From assembly GCF_003386535.1 (NCBI RefSeq), contig NZ_QTTN01000023.1:1-64000 (forward strand): 64,000 bases of DNA, given 5' to 3'. Made by a program: the position numbers and the translations under genes. A model generated the notes under the pieces. The model was not told the origin of the DNA, made no database searches, and worked only from the letters and a program-made list of their open reading frames with translations. Numbering within the stretch: the stretch's first letter is position 1; each line of letters starts with the position of its first letter. Origin of the DNA: Paenibacillus taihuensis (GTDB taxonomy: Bacteria > Bacillota > Bacilli > Paenibacillales > Paenibacillaceae). Shown here in pieces: positions 6,949 through 16,427 of the stretch.

Positions 6949-9606
6949 TTACTTCGCTTCATACCAGTTGTCGCCATAGCTGACGTCCGCCCGCAGCGGT
7001 ACATCCAGCTTCAGCGCGCTCGCCATGACTTGCGGCACGAGTGTCTTCATCAGTTCCAGCTCTTCCTGCGGAACCTCGAAGACGAGCTCATCGTGCACCT
7101 GCAGCAGCATCCGGCTGCGCAAGCCGCGCGCGCGGATTTCCTTGTCCATGTTCACCATGGCCAGCTTGATAATATCCGCCGCCGTACCTTGGATCGGCGT
7201 ATTCATCGCCGTCCGTTCCGCGAACGAACGGATATTGAAATTCGACGCATGGATGTCCGGCAAGTAGCGGCGGCGATCCAGCAGCGTCGTCACATAGCCG
7301 TTCTCCCGCGCCTGCACGACGATGTTGTCCATGTACGCACGAACGCCTTGGAACGCGGCAAAATATTGCTCCTTGAACCTTGCCGCCTCATCCCGCGTAA
7401 TGTTCAGGTTGTTCGAAAGACCGAAGTCGCTGATGCCGTAGACGATACCGAAGTTTACGGCTTTCGCTTGGCGGCGCATGTTCGAATCGACTTGATCAGG
7501 CGTTACGCCAAACACGTCCATCGCCGTCTTCGTATGGATATCGATATCTTTGATGAACGCTTCCTTCATATTCTCATCGCCCGAAATTTCCGCTAGGACG
7601 CGGAGCTCGATCTGCGAATAGTCGGCAGCGAGAATCGTCCAGCCCGGTTCAGATGGTACGAATGCCTTACGGATTCGGCGTCCTTCCTCGAGGCGGATCG
7701 GAATGTTCTGCAGGTTCGGGAATTGGCTCGACAGACGGCCAGTCGCGGCAATCGTCTGCCGGTAATAAGTATGCACCTTGCCCGTATCGCGGCGAATCTC
7801 TTTAAGCAGCCCTTCCACGTACGTGGATTGCAGCTTCGCCAATTGACGATAGTGCAGGATCATGCCAACAATCTCATGATACGGCGCCAGCTTCTCGAGT
7901 ACCTCTGCATCGGTGGAGTAGCCCGTCTTCGTCTTCTTCCACGCCGGCAGGCCAAGCTTCTCGAACAGCACTTCGCCGAGCTGTCTTGGCGAGTTGATGT
8001 TGAACTCCATGCCCGCATGCGTATAGATATCGCTCATATACTGGGCGATATTGCGCTCCAGCTCTGCGCCGAGGTCTTCCAGCACGGCAGGGTTCACCTT
8101 GATCCCTTGCTTCTCCATGCCGGCAAGAACAACCGCGAGCGGCTGCTCAAGCTCGTAGCACAGCTTGCTCATATGGCCCTTCTCCAGCTCATCCGTCAGA
8201 ACCGGGATAAGCCTGCGAACTGCATCAGCCTTCGCAGCCAAGTGCGCGGCAAGCACGTCGCTGCCTGGCACTTGGAATTTCGCGCCTTTGCCATATACCG
8301 CTTCGTCCGACTGAATCGAAGCAAGCTTATAGCGGGAAATAAGCGCAGCAAGCGTCAAGCTTGTATCGGTCGGATCAAGCAAATACGCAGCAAGCATCGT
8401 GTCGAGCGCCACTCCGCGCAGGTCGATGCCCATCCAATGCAAGGTCAGCTCCGCTTTATGCAGATCGTAGCCTTTCTTCGGCGCATTCGCATCTTCCAGC
8501 CATGCACGAACCGGCGCGGACAATGTCGTCCCCATCAGCTCGTCATACGTCACCGTCAGAATGCGGTCGCCGCTGGCAACTGCAATGCCGATCAGCCTAG
8601 ACTGATGCGGATTATCACCGATCGCTTCAATATAGATGCTCTCGGATGCCCTCAACAATTCGGTCACCTCGTCAGCAGGCAAGCCGCTCAGAGACACGAC
8701 CTCATAGTTCGCTTCCGCAGCCGGCACATCCGCTGCACTGCCCGCAGCTGAGAGACCGAGCCGCTCGATGAGCGACTTGAACTCCAGCTTGCGGAACGCA
8801 TCGCCGAGTGCCGCATCGTCATAGCCGCTGTACGCAAGCTCGTCCGATTCATGCTCGAGCGGCACTTCGCGGTAGATCGTCGCGAGCTTCTTGCTCATCA
8901 CGGCGCTTTCCTGATGCTCCTCGACCTTTTCCTTCATCTTGCCCTTCAGCTCATTCACGCCTGCGATGACCGCTTCAACGCTGCCGAATTCATGCAGCAG
9001 CTTCAGCGCCGTCTTCTCCCCGACGCCCGGTATGCCCGGGATGTTATCGGACGTATCGCCCATAAGCCCCTTCAGATCGATAATCTGCAGCGGCGTCAGA
9101 CCGTAGCGCTCCTTAATCTCAGCGGGATTGTATCGCTCCACTTCGCTGATCCCCTTACGGGTAAGCGCAATCGTCACGTTGTCGGACGCGAGCTGCAGCA
9201 TATCTTTATCGCCGGAGACAACGACCGTCTCTACGCCGCCTTCATCCGCGATGCGGCTGAGCGTTCCGATAATGTCGTCCGCTTCATAGCCCGGCAGCTC
9301 ATACTGCGCGATGCCGAATGATTTCAACAGCTCTTTCAAGATTGGGAACTGCTCGCTCAGTTCCGTCGGCGTCTTCTCGCGTCCGCCTTTATATTCAGCA
9401 TAGCCTTCATGACGGAATGTCGTCTTGCCGGCATCGAACGCAACGAGCATATGCGTCGGTTTCTCTTCCTCAATGAGCTTCAGCAGCATCGTTGTAAAGC
9501 CGTACACCGCATTCGTATGCAGCCCCGCAGAATTGGTCAGCGGCGGCAATGCGAAGAATGCCCGATAAATGATACTGTTGCCGTCGATCAATATCCATTT
9601 CGCCAT
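6949..9606 (-). CDS. polA: DNA polymerase I
   Basis: The enzyme performs Okazaki fragment processing and repair synthesis. The N-terminal 5'-3' exonuclease domain (about 1-290) is intact, with LIDGNSIIYRAFF, the acidic GYEADDIIGTL and GDTSDNIPGIPGVGEKTA. The polymerase domain has motif A (DYSQIELRVLAEISGDE), motif B (RRQAKAVNFGIVYG) and motif C (QVHDELVFE). In the middle 3'-5' exonuclease-like domain the DxE motif is replaced by IEAIGDN, so proofreading is probably lost, as in other Bacillales Pol I. The start at 9606 is preferred over upstream in-frame codons because GGTGAGGTG lies upstream and homologues begin MAKWILIDGN. Length 885 residues. Confidence 0.98.
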   Translation of the reverse strand: MAKWILIDGNSIIYRAFFALPPLTNSAGLHTNAVYGFTTMLLKLIEEEKPTHMLVAFDAGKTTFRHEGYAEYKGGREKTPTELSEQFPILKELLKSFGIAQYELPGYEADDIIGTLSRIADEGGVETVVVSGDKDMLQLASDNVTIALTRKGISEVERYNPAEIKERYGLTPLQIIDLKGLMGDTSDNIPGIPGVGEKTALKLLHEFGSVEAVIAGVNELKGKMKEKVEEHQESAVMSKKLATIYREVPLEHESDELAYSGYDDAALGDAFRKLEFKSLIERLGLSAAGSAADVPAAEANYEVVSLSGLPADEVTELLRASESIYIEAIGDNPHQSRLIGIAVASGDRILTVTYDELMGTTLSAPVRAWLEDANAPKKGYDLHKAELTLHWMGIDLRGVALDTMLAAYLLDPTDTSLTLAALISRYKLASIQSDEAVYGKGAKFQVPGSDVLAAHLAAKADAVRRLIPVLTDELEKGHMSKLCYELEQPLAVVLAGMEKQGIKVNPAVLEDLGAELERNIAQYMSDIYTHAGMEFNINSPRQLGEVLFEKLGLPAWKKTKTGYSTDAEVLEKLAPYHEIVGMILHYRQLAKLQSTYVEGLLKEIRRDTGKVHTYYRQTIAATGRLSSQFPNLQNIPIRLEEGRRIRKAFVPSEPGWTILAADYSQIELRVLAEISGDENMKEAFIKDIDIHTKTAMDVFGVTPDQVDSNMRRQAKAVNFGIVYGISDFGLSNNLNITRDEAARFKEQYFAAFQGVRAYMDNIVVQARENGYVTTLLDRRRYLPDIHASNFNIRSFAERTAMNTPIQGTAADIIKLAMVNMDKEIRARGLRSRMLLQVHDELVFEVPQEELELMKTLVPQVMASALKLDVPLRADVSYGDNWYEAK

Positions 9607-9662
9607 TAGACAGGCACACCTCACCTTATTTTTCCTACTGCTTATCATAGCATAAAGCAAAC

Positions 9663-9712
9663 AAGCTTTCCCACCTCCGCCCGCAAGCTGCAAGCAAGAA
9701 GTGGAAAAGCTT
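9663..9712 (-). terminator. Hairpin between the EAL gene and polA
   Basis: Arms AAGCTTTTCCAC and GTGGGAAAGCTT flank a 26-base loop; on the minus strand GTTTGCTTT follows. It probably ends the GGDEF-EAL transcript ahead of polA. Confidence 0.55.
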
Positions 9713-9726
9713 TTTTCGCACAAAAA

Positions 9727-10896
9727 TTATCCGATTGTCGGCCTTGGTCGTCCCAGCAAATAACCTTGCGCATACTGCACGCCAAGCTCTTTCACGAATT
9801 GGAGCTCCGCCTCCTCTTCAATCCCCTCGGCTACCAGCGAGATGTTCATCTGCTTCGCCAGCTCTGTGAAGGTATGAACGAGGTGGCCTTTCATTTCGTC
9901 CTGATGAATGCCGCTAATGAGCGACCGGTCGATCTTGATATAGTCCGGTTTCAATTCAACAATCGATTGCAGAGAGGAGTAGCCTGCGCCCGCATCATCA
10001 ATTGCGATCTGGTACCCTTGGCTGCGGTAATGCTGCAGAAGCTTCTTGGCAGAGGCAAAGTCCTCAATCGAGCTGCGCTCCGTAATTTCAAACACGACAT
10101 GATGAGGCGACAGCCCATACCGCTCGAGCAGCAGCAACGTCTGTCCCGGCGTAAAGGTCGGGTCCTGCATAATCTGCGCGGTTATGTTAATGAACAGCTT
10201 CTGCCCGCTCGACAGCCCGGTGCAGCATTCAATCGCTCGTTCCCGTGCAAGTCGGTCAACGGAGTAGGTTAGTCCTTCTTCCGCGGCAAAATCAAACAGC
10301 CCCAGCGGACCGTCAAACCAGCGCTGAGACGGCACCCGCGACAACGCTTCGTAGCCGTAAGCCGCATCCGTTCCGCATTGCAATGAAATAATCGGCTGAT
10401 AAACGGGCTGAATGAGTCGCCCTTGCAAGATCTGATCCAGCGTGCGCCGCTTAAGACCTCGCTCTGTCGCACACTTTGTCTGACCATGAATGATGGCACG
10501 CTTGATCCCTTCGTACAGCCGCTCTTGCTCGGAATGAATGTCGTTGTCGAGAATCGATACGCCTGCATGGAGATTTAGCTCCGGCACTTTGCCGCCGAAG
10601 GCCGAATCCATGAACCGATGCTGCCAATCCTTCTTCATCTGGCTGCCGAGCTCAAGCAGCTGTTCTTCCATCAGTTCCCTCCTTACATAAGGCAGCTTCA
10701 AACACACGAATAGATCGTCTCGCAGCCATAATCTCGACAAGTCGCTTGAACCTGATGGCTTCTGTTCCTGCAGCACAAGTTCGGCGAACGCCTTCCATTC
10801 TGCCTGCAGCCTTGCGCTGATCTCCATTCGCTCCTGCGCCTTGCCATGCCAAGCGAAATAGATGATCCCCATCTGCTCTGTAGTTGTTAATGTCAC
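9727..10896 (-). CDS. EAL-domain cyclic-di-GMP phosphodiesterase
   Basis: The C-terminal EAL domain (about 155-389) hydrolyses c-di-GMP to pGpG. All catalytic and metal positions I can check are kept: Glu183 in EAL, Asn237, Glu270 in EITER, Asp300-Asp301 in AIDDAGAG, Lys321 in IKIDR, Glu357 in AEGIE and Gln377 in AQGYLLGRP. The first ~150 residues are an unrecognised region without membrane segments. The ATG overlaps the stop of the GGDEF gene by four bases (ATGA), so an opposing cyclase and phosphodiesterase are made from one message. Confidence 0.92.
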   Translation of the reverse strand: MTLTTTEQMGIIYFAWHGKAQERMEISARLQAEWKAFAELVLQEQKPSGSSDLSRLWLRDDLFVCLKLPYVRRELMEEQLLELGSQMKKDWQHRFMDSAFGGKVPELNLHAGVSILDNDIHSEQERLYEGIKRAIIHGQTKCATERGLKRRTLDQILQGRLIQPVYQPIISLQCGTDAAYGYEALSRVPSQRWFDGPLGLFDFAAEEGLTYSVDRLARERAIECCTGLSSGQKLFINITAQIMQDPTFTPGQTLLLLERYGLSPHHVVFEITERSSIEDFASAKKLLQHYRSQGYQIAIDDAGAGYSSLQSIVELKPDYIKIDRSLISGIHQDEMKGHLVHTFTELAKQMNISLVAEGIEEEAELQFVKELGVQYAQGYLLGRPRPTIG

Positions 10897-12440
10897 GTTA
10901 TTCCCTCTCCCGGATGCTTTTCGGGTACATCGGCTGCAACAAAGGCACTGCCGCTCACCGCCTTCGCCTGTTTCTTCAGTCTGGCAGCTGCCTGCGAGAT
11001 CATCGCTGTCGTCACCTCATGCTCCCCGTCCCATTGCAGCAATGATAACGATAATGTAACGCCGTCTTGCTCCACCGCTTTGCCGCTTCGGTCCATAACG
11101 GTTGTGCCTGCTTTCCCACCTTGATGGTAGGCGCTAATTCCGCCGTCAAAGCGGGCAATAATATATTTGCACAGCTTCTCCGGTTCAGATGTATGAGAGA
11201 GAACGATGAAATCATCCCCGCCGATATGGCCGACAAAATCCTGCTTTTCGCCTACATGCCGTGTTACGTCCTGCAGCACAGTGGCGAGATACCGGATCAA
11301 TTCATCCCCTTGGCTGAAACCGAAGCAATCGTTATACCATTTGAAATAATCCAGATCGCCGTAAACAATCGAGAACGGCTTGCCCGAATCGATGCGCCGC
11401 TGCATCTCCCGTTGAATCGTCGCATTGCCAGGCAATCCTGTGAGCGGATTCGCGGTTCTAGCTTCCTCCGTACGCAGCTGCGTCATGCATTCGAGAATCG
11501 AACGAATGGATGCCGCACCGATCAGCTTCTCGTGCCTTGTAATGATGACGACATGATACAGTCTGGAAATATCGCGCGCCATCGCTTGCTGCGCCACCTG
11601 CTCAACGGTCAGATTCGCATCGACGACGAGCGTCTCTTCATCCATAATCTTCGTGATCGATCGGTTCCAATAGAGCGGAAGCCCGAACTGTCCTGCGAGC
11701 AGCTGATTCATGTTCTCTTTCATGACGAGCCCAAGAGGCCTGCCTTCACTTGCAATTACCGCGCCTTGCACATGCGTGTTAATCTCAAACATGCGGGCAA
11801 GGTCTGATACAAGCGATGTTGGCGAGAAGGTCGGAATCGGCTTCGCAAGCGCTCCGATCAAGAATGGCGCAGGCGAGACGTTCGGCAGTCCTTTACTCCC
11901 ACTTCCCCAGTTCCACTCCTGCTGGTCCGTGTCCTTGCCTCCGCTTGCAAAAGCGTCCTGTTCGATCGCTGCCGCAGCTTGCTCGATTGCCGCATTTCGC
12001 AGCTGCTGGTTTAACATCATCGTCACTGCTTCTCGAATACCTTTGTAAATCGTAGCTTCCGCAGATCGTCCGTTCGTCGATGGAACAGCCGCAGCGAAGC
12101 CAATGCTGAATTTAGTTCCCGTGCCGCCAAAATCCTCATAGCCTTCATAGCCTCGAAGCAGCTTGCTCTGGAGCGAGTCCACGCTACTACGCAGCAGCTT
12201 GTCCAGCTTCTCCTCCGATTTGCCGCCGCGCTGCAAAAAGAAAAAGTAATCGTTCTCCATCCTGTACCGCCACACAAGCCCGCGCTGCTGCATAACCCAT
12301 CCCGCCATCGCTTCTTGAACGGACAAAGGCACTGCTGCGGATAATTGTGCGATGATGATCCCGATCCCTCCGCTGCCTGACCGCTCCCGAAGGCGCTGGA
12401 TCATTGTGCGGTCTAACAGCCCATATCCTATTTCGTCCAC
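10893..12440 (-). CDS. CBS-GGDEF domain protein (putative diguanylate cyclase)
   Basis: An unassigned N-terminal region (1-190) is followed by a tandem CBS-like module (about 200-325, RPLGLVMK, ITKIMDEETLVVD, HEKLIGAASI) and a GGDEF domain (about 333-490). The domain opens with NPLTGLPGN and carries GDLDYFKWYND and the signature GGDDF, a tolerated variant. The usual RxxD inhibitory site upstream is EKQD here, so product inhibition is probably absent. No membrane segment is seen. GTG at 12438-12440 is the likely start, because AAAGAGGG abuts the ATG at 12446. The CBS module resembles that of the 19526-20761 chemoreceptor. Confidence 0.88.
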   Translation of the reverse strand: MDEIGYGLLDRTMIQRLRERSGSGGIGIIIAQLSAAVPLSVQEAMAGWVMQQRGLVWRYRMENDYFFFLQRGGKSEEKLDKLLRSSVDSLQSKLLRGYEGYEDFGGTGTKFSIGFAAAVPSTNGRSAEATIYKGIREAVTMMLNQQLRNAAIEQAAAAIEQDAFASGGKDTDQQEWNWGSGSKGLPNVSPAPFLIGALAKPIPTFSPTSLVSDLARMFEINTHVQGAVIASEGRPLGLVMKENMNQLLAGQFGLPLYWNRSITKIMDEETLVVDANLTVEQVAQQAMARDISRLYHVVIITRHEKLIGAASIRSILECMTQLRTEEARTANPLTGLPGNATIQREMQRRIDSGKPFSIVYGDLDYFKWYNDCFGFSQGDELIRYLATVLQDVTRHVGEKQDFVGHIGGDDFIVLSHTSEPEKLCKYIIARFDGGISAYHQGGKAGTTVMDRSGKAVEQDGVTLSLSLLQWDGEHEVTTAMISQAAARLKKQAKAVSGSAFVAADVPEKHPGEGIT

Positions 12441-12540
12441 TTGCATCCCTCTTTAGGTATCCAGTCATATAATAGGAGATTCCAAACATTACTATTGTAG
12501 GACATGATTGTGAAGGGAGCATTAAATTCGTGTAAAAATA

Positions 12541-12591
12541 AAAAGATCCGCGCCGCTTAGGTCTAGTTCACCTAACAGCAATCGGATCTTT
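12541..12591 (-). terminator. Rho-independent terminator after pstB (first copy)
   Basis: Outer arms AAAGATCCG and CGGATCTTT enclose an inner hairpin (TTAGGT with ACCTAA). On the minus strand the run TTTTTATTTTT follows. It ends the pstSCAB operon. Confidence 0.85.
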
Positions 12592-12594
12592 GGT

Positions 12595-13353
12595 TTAGCC
12601 GAAACGGCCGGAAATATAATCGTCTGTCGCTTTCTCGGACGGGTTCGTGAAGATCTTTTCCGTTCTGTCATACTCCACGACTTTACCCATATAGAAGAAC
12701 GCCGTCTTGTCTGAAACGCGTGCAGCTTGGTGCATGTTATGCGTTACGATGACAATGGTGTAATCCTGCTTAAGCTCGGAGATGAGCTCCTCTACCTTCG
12801 CTGTCGATACCGGATCGAGTGCCGATGCCGGTTCGTCCATCAGAATAACCTTAGGTTTTACCGCGATGGAGCGTGCGATGCAAAGACGCTGCTGCTGGCC
12901 GCCGGACAACGCCAGTGCGGAATTGTGAAGACGGTCCTTCGTCTCATCCCACAGTGCGGCTTTGCGGAGGCAGTCCTCCACGATGTGATCAAGCTGCTTC
13001 TTATTCTTGATGCCATGATAACGAGGACCGAAAGCGATGTTCTCGTAAATCGATTTATGAAAAGGATTCGGGCGCTGCCATACCATGCCGATCTTCTGCC
13101 GAAGCAAAACGACGTCGACGCCGGGCTCATTAATATTTTCGCCATCGATCCAAATTTCCCCAGTAACGCGAGCATTGTCAATGGTATCGTTCATTCGGTT
13201 CAAGCTGCGCAGAAATGTTGATTTACCGCAGCCGGAAGGTCCGATAAGCGCTGTAACTTCACGAGGAGCGAAATCAAGCGAAACACCTTTGATCGCTTCT
13301 TTCTCGCCATAGTGCACGTGAATATTTTTTGCTGTTAAGCTTTGTGTTTCCAC
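12595..13353 (-). CDS. pstB: Phosphate ABC transporter ATP-binding protein (first copy)
   Basis: PstB powers high-affinity phosphate uptake through PstC-PstA. Walker A (GPSGCGKST), the ABC signature (LSGGQQQRL) and Walker B ([13 protein letters not shown]) are complete, followed by the switch His in [14 protein letters not shown]. The C-terminal DDYISGRFG is the usual PstB ending and is shared with the second copy at 18100. Length 252 residues. It is the last gene of pstS-pstC-pstA-pstB, with only 16 bp after pstA and a terminator directly downstream. The Q-loop reads VWQRPNPF rather than the usual VFQQPNPF, a minor deviation. Confidence 0.97.
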   Translation of the reverse strand: METQSLTAKNIHVHYGEKEAIKGVSLDFAPREVTALIGPSGCGKSTFLRSLNRMNDTIDNARVTGEIWIDGENINEPGVDVVLLRQKIGMVWQRPNPFHKSIYENIAFGPRYHGIKNKKQLDHIVEDCLRKAALWDETKDRLHNSALALSGGQQQRLCIARSIAVKPKVILMDEPASALDPVSTAKVEELISELKQDYTIVIVTHNMHQAARVSDKTAFFYMGKVVEYDRTEKIFTNPSEKATDDYISGRFG

Positions 13354-13369
13354 AGCTCGTCACTCTCCC

Positions 13370-14257
13370 CTATTTGGTCGCTGTAAATTTACGGTGCAGA
13401 TAACGTCCAAACCATCTAGCGCCGAAGTTGAATACCAGCACCATAATGATCAGAACTGCCGAAGCGCCTGCTGCGATCTGCGATGCATCCGGTGCGAGTC
13501 CTTCGCTGTTAATTTTCCAGATGTGCACGGCAAGTGTTTCAGCCGGACGGAAAGGGTTAAGCGGCGAACGCTCGTCGAGCGGATTCCAGTTCGTGAAATC
13601 AAGGCGCGGCGAGCTCATGCCGGCTGTGAACAGCAATGCTGCTGCTTCACCGAATACACGGCCTGCAGCGAGAATGGTACCTGTTACGATTGCAGGTGTT
13701 GCAATCGGCAGCATGACGGATGTGATCGTTTTCCAGCGGGAGAGGCCAAGCGCAAGACTTGCTTCCTTCTGTTCGCGCGGAACGCCTCTTAGTGCTTGCT
13801 CCGTAATACGCACCATTAGCGGCAAGTTGAACACTGTGAGCGCCAGTGCGCCCGAGAATAATGAGAAGCCAAGTCCAAACAAGTTTACGATTACGAGCAA
13901 ACCGAACAAACCGATTACGATTGAAGGGAACGACGAAAGCACTTCGACGATCAGACGGATTGTGTCCGTGAGACGGCCTGCTTTCGCATATTCACTCATA
14001 TAAATGCCAGCGCCAAGGCCAAGCGGAATTGTAATGATCAGTGTAAGTACAAGCAAGAACAGCGAGTTGAACAATTGCGGTCCGATACCGCCGCCAGCCT
14101 TGATCGTCTGCGGTGCAGAAGTCAAGAAGTGCCAGCTGATATGACCAATACCGCGGAAAATAATATAGCCGAGCAAGCCCGCAAGAATGACTACGATGAG
14201 TGCGGACACAGCATAGATGACCCCTGTTGCAATGCGATCTGCAGTTTTTGCGCTCAT
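13370..14257 (-). CDS. pstA: Phosphate ABC transporter permease PstA (first copy)
   Basis: This is the PstA channel subunit, which pairs with PstC to move phosphate across the membrane. Six membrane segments are visible. The cytoplasmic EAA-like loop reads ALRGVPREQKEASLALGLSRWKT up to TSVMLPIATPAIVTG, the PstB docking motif. Length 295 residues. Its ATG overlaps the pstC stop by four bases (ATGA at 14254-14257), which indicates translational coupling and equal amounts of the two permeases. Confidence 0.96.
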   Translation of the reverse strand: MSAKTADRIATGVIYAVSALIVVILAGLLGYIIFRGIGHISWHFLTSAPQTIKAGGGIGPQLFNSLFLLVLTLIITIPLGLGAGIYMSEYAKAGRLTDTIRLIVEVLSSFPSIVIGLFGLLVIVNLFGLGFSLFSGALALTVFNLPLMVRITEQALRGVPREQKEASLALGLSRWKTITSVMLPIATPAIVTGTILAAGRVFGEAAALLFTAGMSSPRLDFTNWNPLDERSPLNPFRPAETLAVHIWKINSEGLAPDASQIAAGASAVLIIMVLVFNFGARWFGRYLHRKFTATK

Positions 14258-15192
14258 CGATTCTTTCTCCTTTCAAGGAAGCGGACTACAAACACGAATA
14301 CGAACGTCATAGCAAGCAGAATAAGTGCCAAAGACCAAAGTGCGTTGTTATGTGCAGAGCCCATAACGGTGTTACCCATATCGAGTGTAATAACGCTTGT
14401 CAGCGTCGATGCAGACTCGAACAGCGAGTGCGGGATGTGGGGCGAGTTACCGATGACCATCTGAACGGCGAGTGCTTCGCCGAATGCACGCGACATGCCG
14501 AGGACGACGCCTGTTAGAAGCGCAGGCAATGTGGTCGGGATGACGATGCGGTAGATCGTCTGCCAGCGAGTTGCGCCGAGCGCGTAAGAGCCTTCCTTAA
14601 GTCCGGCGGACAAGCCTGCCAGCGCATCGGTTGCGATTGTTGTAATGGTCGGCAGAATCATAAGCGACAATACGATCGCACCTGCCGCAATACCGATACC
14701 TTGACCCGGGAAAATCGAACGGAGTGCCGGAACGATTACGCTAAGACCAACAAAGCCGAATACAACCGATGGAATACCTGCAAGCAATTCAATAACCGGC
14801 TGCAGAATACGTTTGCCGATGCCGGGCATAATTTGAGTCATGAATACTGCTGCGCACACGCCAAGCGGTGCTGCAATCAATGCTGCAAGAAGCGAAGTGC
14901 TGAAGGAACCGAAGATAAACGGCAAGGCACCATAGAGCGGAATGTCCGCTTCCGGATCCCATTTCAATCCACCGAGCAGCCCGCTGAGGCTGACACCATC
15001 TTTGATAAATGTCGTCAAACCGCGTGAAGAAACGAAATAAACGATAGCTCCGATTGTCACGACAAGTACGAGAATACATATTGCCGTGTAGACCTTTCCT
15101 ACCCACTCTTCAACCACATGCGGTTTAACCACTTTTCTTGCCCTATTTCCCTGTTGCTCCATATGATTATCTTTAACAGCGGGCCGCTCCAT
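14254..15192 (-). CDS. pstC: Phosphate ABC transporter permease PstC (first copy)
   Basis: This is the PstC channel subunit. A short polar N-terminus leads into the first membrane helix (VYTAICILVLVVTIGAIVYF). The region PLYGALPFIFGSFSTSLLAALIA and the docking loop DALAGLSAGLKEGSYALGATRWQTI are typical. I place the start at 15192 (MERPAVKD) because AAGGGGAGAAATCC precedes it; this gives 312 residues. It lies 93 bp after pstS, with a strong hairpin in the gap that may reduce permease expression relative to the binding protein. Confidence 0.95.
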   Translation of the reverse strand: MERPAVKDNHMEQQGNRARKVVKPHVVEEWVGKVYTAICILVLVVTIGAIVYFVSSRGLTTFIKDGVSLSGLLGGLKWDPEADIPLYGALPFIFGSFSTSLLAALIAAPLGVCAAVFMTQIMPGIGKRILQPVIELLAGIPSVVFGFVGLSVIVPALRSIFPGQGIGIAAGAIVLSLMILPTITTIATDALAGLSAGLKEGSYALGATRWQTIYRIVIPTTLPALLTGVVLGMSRAFGEALAVQMVIGNSPHIPHSLFESASTLTSVITLDMGNTVMGSAHNNALWSLALILLAMTFVFVFVVRFLERRKNR

Positions 15193-15236
15193 GGATTTCT
15201 CCCCTTCTCTGAAACAGTTTCGTATAGACCGGATGA

Positions 15237-15267
15237 AGCAAGAGGCAGAATGGCTCCACCTCTTGCT
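15237..15267 (-). other. Intercistronic hairpin between pstS and pstC
   Basis: Nine-base perfect arms AGCAAGAGG and CCTCTTGCT flank a 13-base loop, without a T-run. Such a structure typically stabilises the upstream pstS message or partly terminates transcription, so that the binding protein is in excess. Confidence 0.6.
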
Positions 15268-15285
15268 CGTCACCGTTTAAGCTAT

Positions 15286-16236
15286 TTACTTCGTGATGTT
15301 ACCTGCTGCGTCACGTTTAACTTGCATTTTGCCAACTGGGATATAACCAAGCTCTACAACGTCTGCGTTTTGAATTTCGTCGCTCATCAGGTAGTCGATG
15401 AATGCTTTAGCAACTTCGTTCGGCTCGCCTTTTGTATACACGTGCTCGTAAGCCCATACTGGATAGTTACCGGATACGATGTTCTCTTCTTTTGGTTCAA
15501 CGCCTTCGTATTTCACTGTTTTTACAGTGTCATCAAGGTAGGAAAGCGCAAGGTAACCGATAGCGCCAGGTGTTTCGGCAACGAGCTTCTTAACAGTACC
15601 GGAGGAATCTTCTTGAATCGAACCTTGAATGTCTTCGGATTTTGTTCCGAGTGCATACTTTTCAAACGTTTTACGAGTACCGGAGCTGCTTGGACGGTTA
15701 ACGATTGTAATCTTTTGATCTTTGCCGCCTAGGTCTTTCCAGTTCGTTACTTTGCCTGTGAAGATGTCAACCAACTGCTGTTTAGTCAAGTTATCAACCG
15801 ATATTTCTTTGTTTACTACAGTAGCCATTGCAACAACCGCTACTTGGTGGTCAACCAATTCTTTTGCTTTATCTGCATCTGCATCAACGAACTTCTCTTC
15901 AGCGAAGATATCGGAGTTGCCGAGATCTGCTTGTCCTGCGGATACTTGAGTCAGACCAGTACCGCTGCCGCCGCCTTGAACTTGAACGGTGATGCCGGAG
16001 TATTTCGCGTCATCCATGAACTTCTTCGAAACTTGCTCGACCAGTGGTTGAAGCGCCGTGGAGCCTGCTGCCAGAAGGGAACCGCTAAGTGCTGCGCCGC
16101 CTGTATTGGCGTTACCTGTGCCAGCGTTGCCTGTGTTTGATGTACCGCCATTATTAGAGGACTCATTCTTAGAGCCGCAAGCCGCCAGACCGATTGTCAA
16201 CATTAAAGCAACAACTACTAGCAATACTTTTTTCAT
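15286..16236 (-). CDS. pstS: Phosphate-binding lipoprotein PstS (first copy)
   Basis: This is the extracellular phosphate receptor of the Pst system. The signal peptide ends in the lipobox LAAC (Cys20), so it is lipid-anchored. A low-complexity Gly/Asn/Thr linker (24-50) precedes the mature domain. Phosphate-binding segments are visible: AAGSTALQPL, GGGSGTGL and NRPSSSGTRKTFE. Length 316 residues. It heads pstS-pstC-pstA-pstB. Upstream lies a promoter with PhoP-type repeats (16294-16347), so induction by phosphate starvation is expected. A LysR regulator is transcribed divergently. Confidence 0.97.
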   Translation of the reverse strand: MKKVLLVVVALMLTIGLAACGSKNESSNNGGTSNTGNAGTGNANTGGAALSGSLLAAGSTALQPLVEQVSKKFMDDAKYSGITVQVQGGGSGTGLTQVSAGQADLGNSDIFAEEKFVDADADKAKELVDHQVAVVAMATVVNKEISVDNLTKQQLVDIFTGKVTNWKDLGGKDQKITIVNRPSSSGTRKTFEKYALGTKSEDIQGSIQEDSSGTVKKLVAETPGAIGYLALSYLDDTVKTVKYEGVEPKEENIVSGNYPVWAYEHVYTKGEPNEVAKAFIDYLMSDEIQNADVVELGYIPVGKMQVKRDAAGNITK

Positions 16237-16293
16237 TTCGTGATTTTTCTCCTTCCGCGCTTTGCGGTGTTTTTTGTTTTGCTTACAGAACTA

Positions 16294-16347
16294 ATTCTAC
16301 GCCCCGCTTATTAATGTGATATTTTCGATGTGTTAACGCAATGATAA
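16294..16347 (-). promoter_or_regulatory. PhoP-box promoter of pstSCAB
   Basis: On the minus strand the hexamers TTATCA, TTAACA, AAAATA and TTAATA occur at exact 11-bp steps (plus-strand starts 16342, 16331, 16320 and 16309). They match the Bacillus PHO consensus TT(A/T/C)A(C/T)A at 5, 6, 4 and 6 of 6 positions. A weaker fifth unit lies at 16353. Nine bases after the proximal hexamer is a -10 box, TAGAAT (16294-16299). This puts the repeats at about -22 to -60, where PhoP is known to activate Pho promoters. No good -35 is seen, as expected for an activated promoter. Confidence 0.8.
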
Positions 16348-16362
16348 AAATATATAGACGAT

Positions 16363-16391
16363 TTGAATGTTGGAACCGTTTACTATATATT
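16363..16391 (+). promoter_or_regulatory. Sigma-A promoter of the LysR gene
   Basis: TTGAAT (16363-16368) and TATATT (16386-16391) are separated by 17 bp and face the LysR gene, about 37 bp before its ATG. The promoter is back-to-back with the PhoP-box region. Confidence 0.55.
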
Positions 16392-16427
16392 AATTTTATA
16401 AAATGATCGTGTAGGAGCTTTAATATT

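Noticed and set aside
7723-8751. 342-codon open frame on the plus strand
   Set aside because: It is antisense to polA and shows no recognisable domain.
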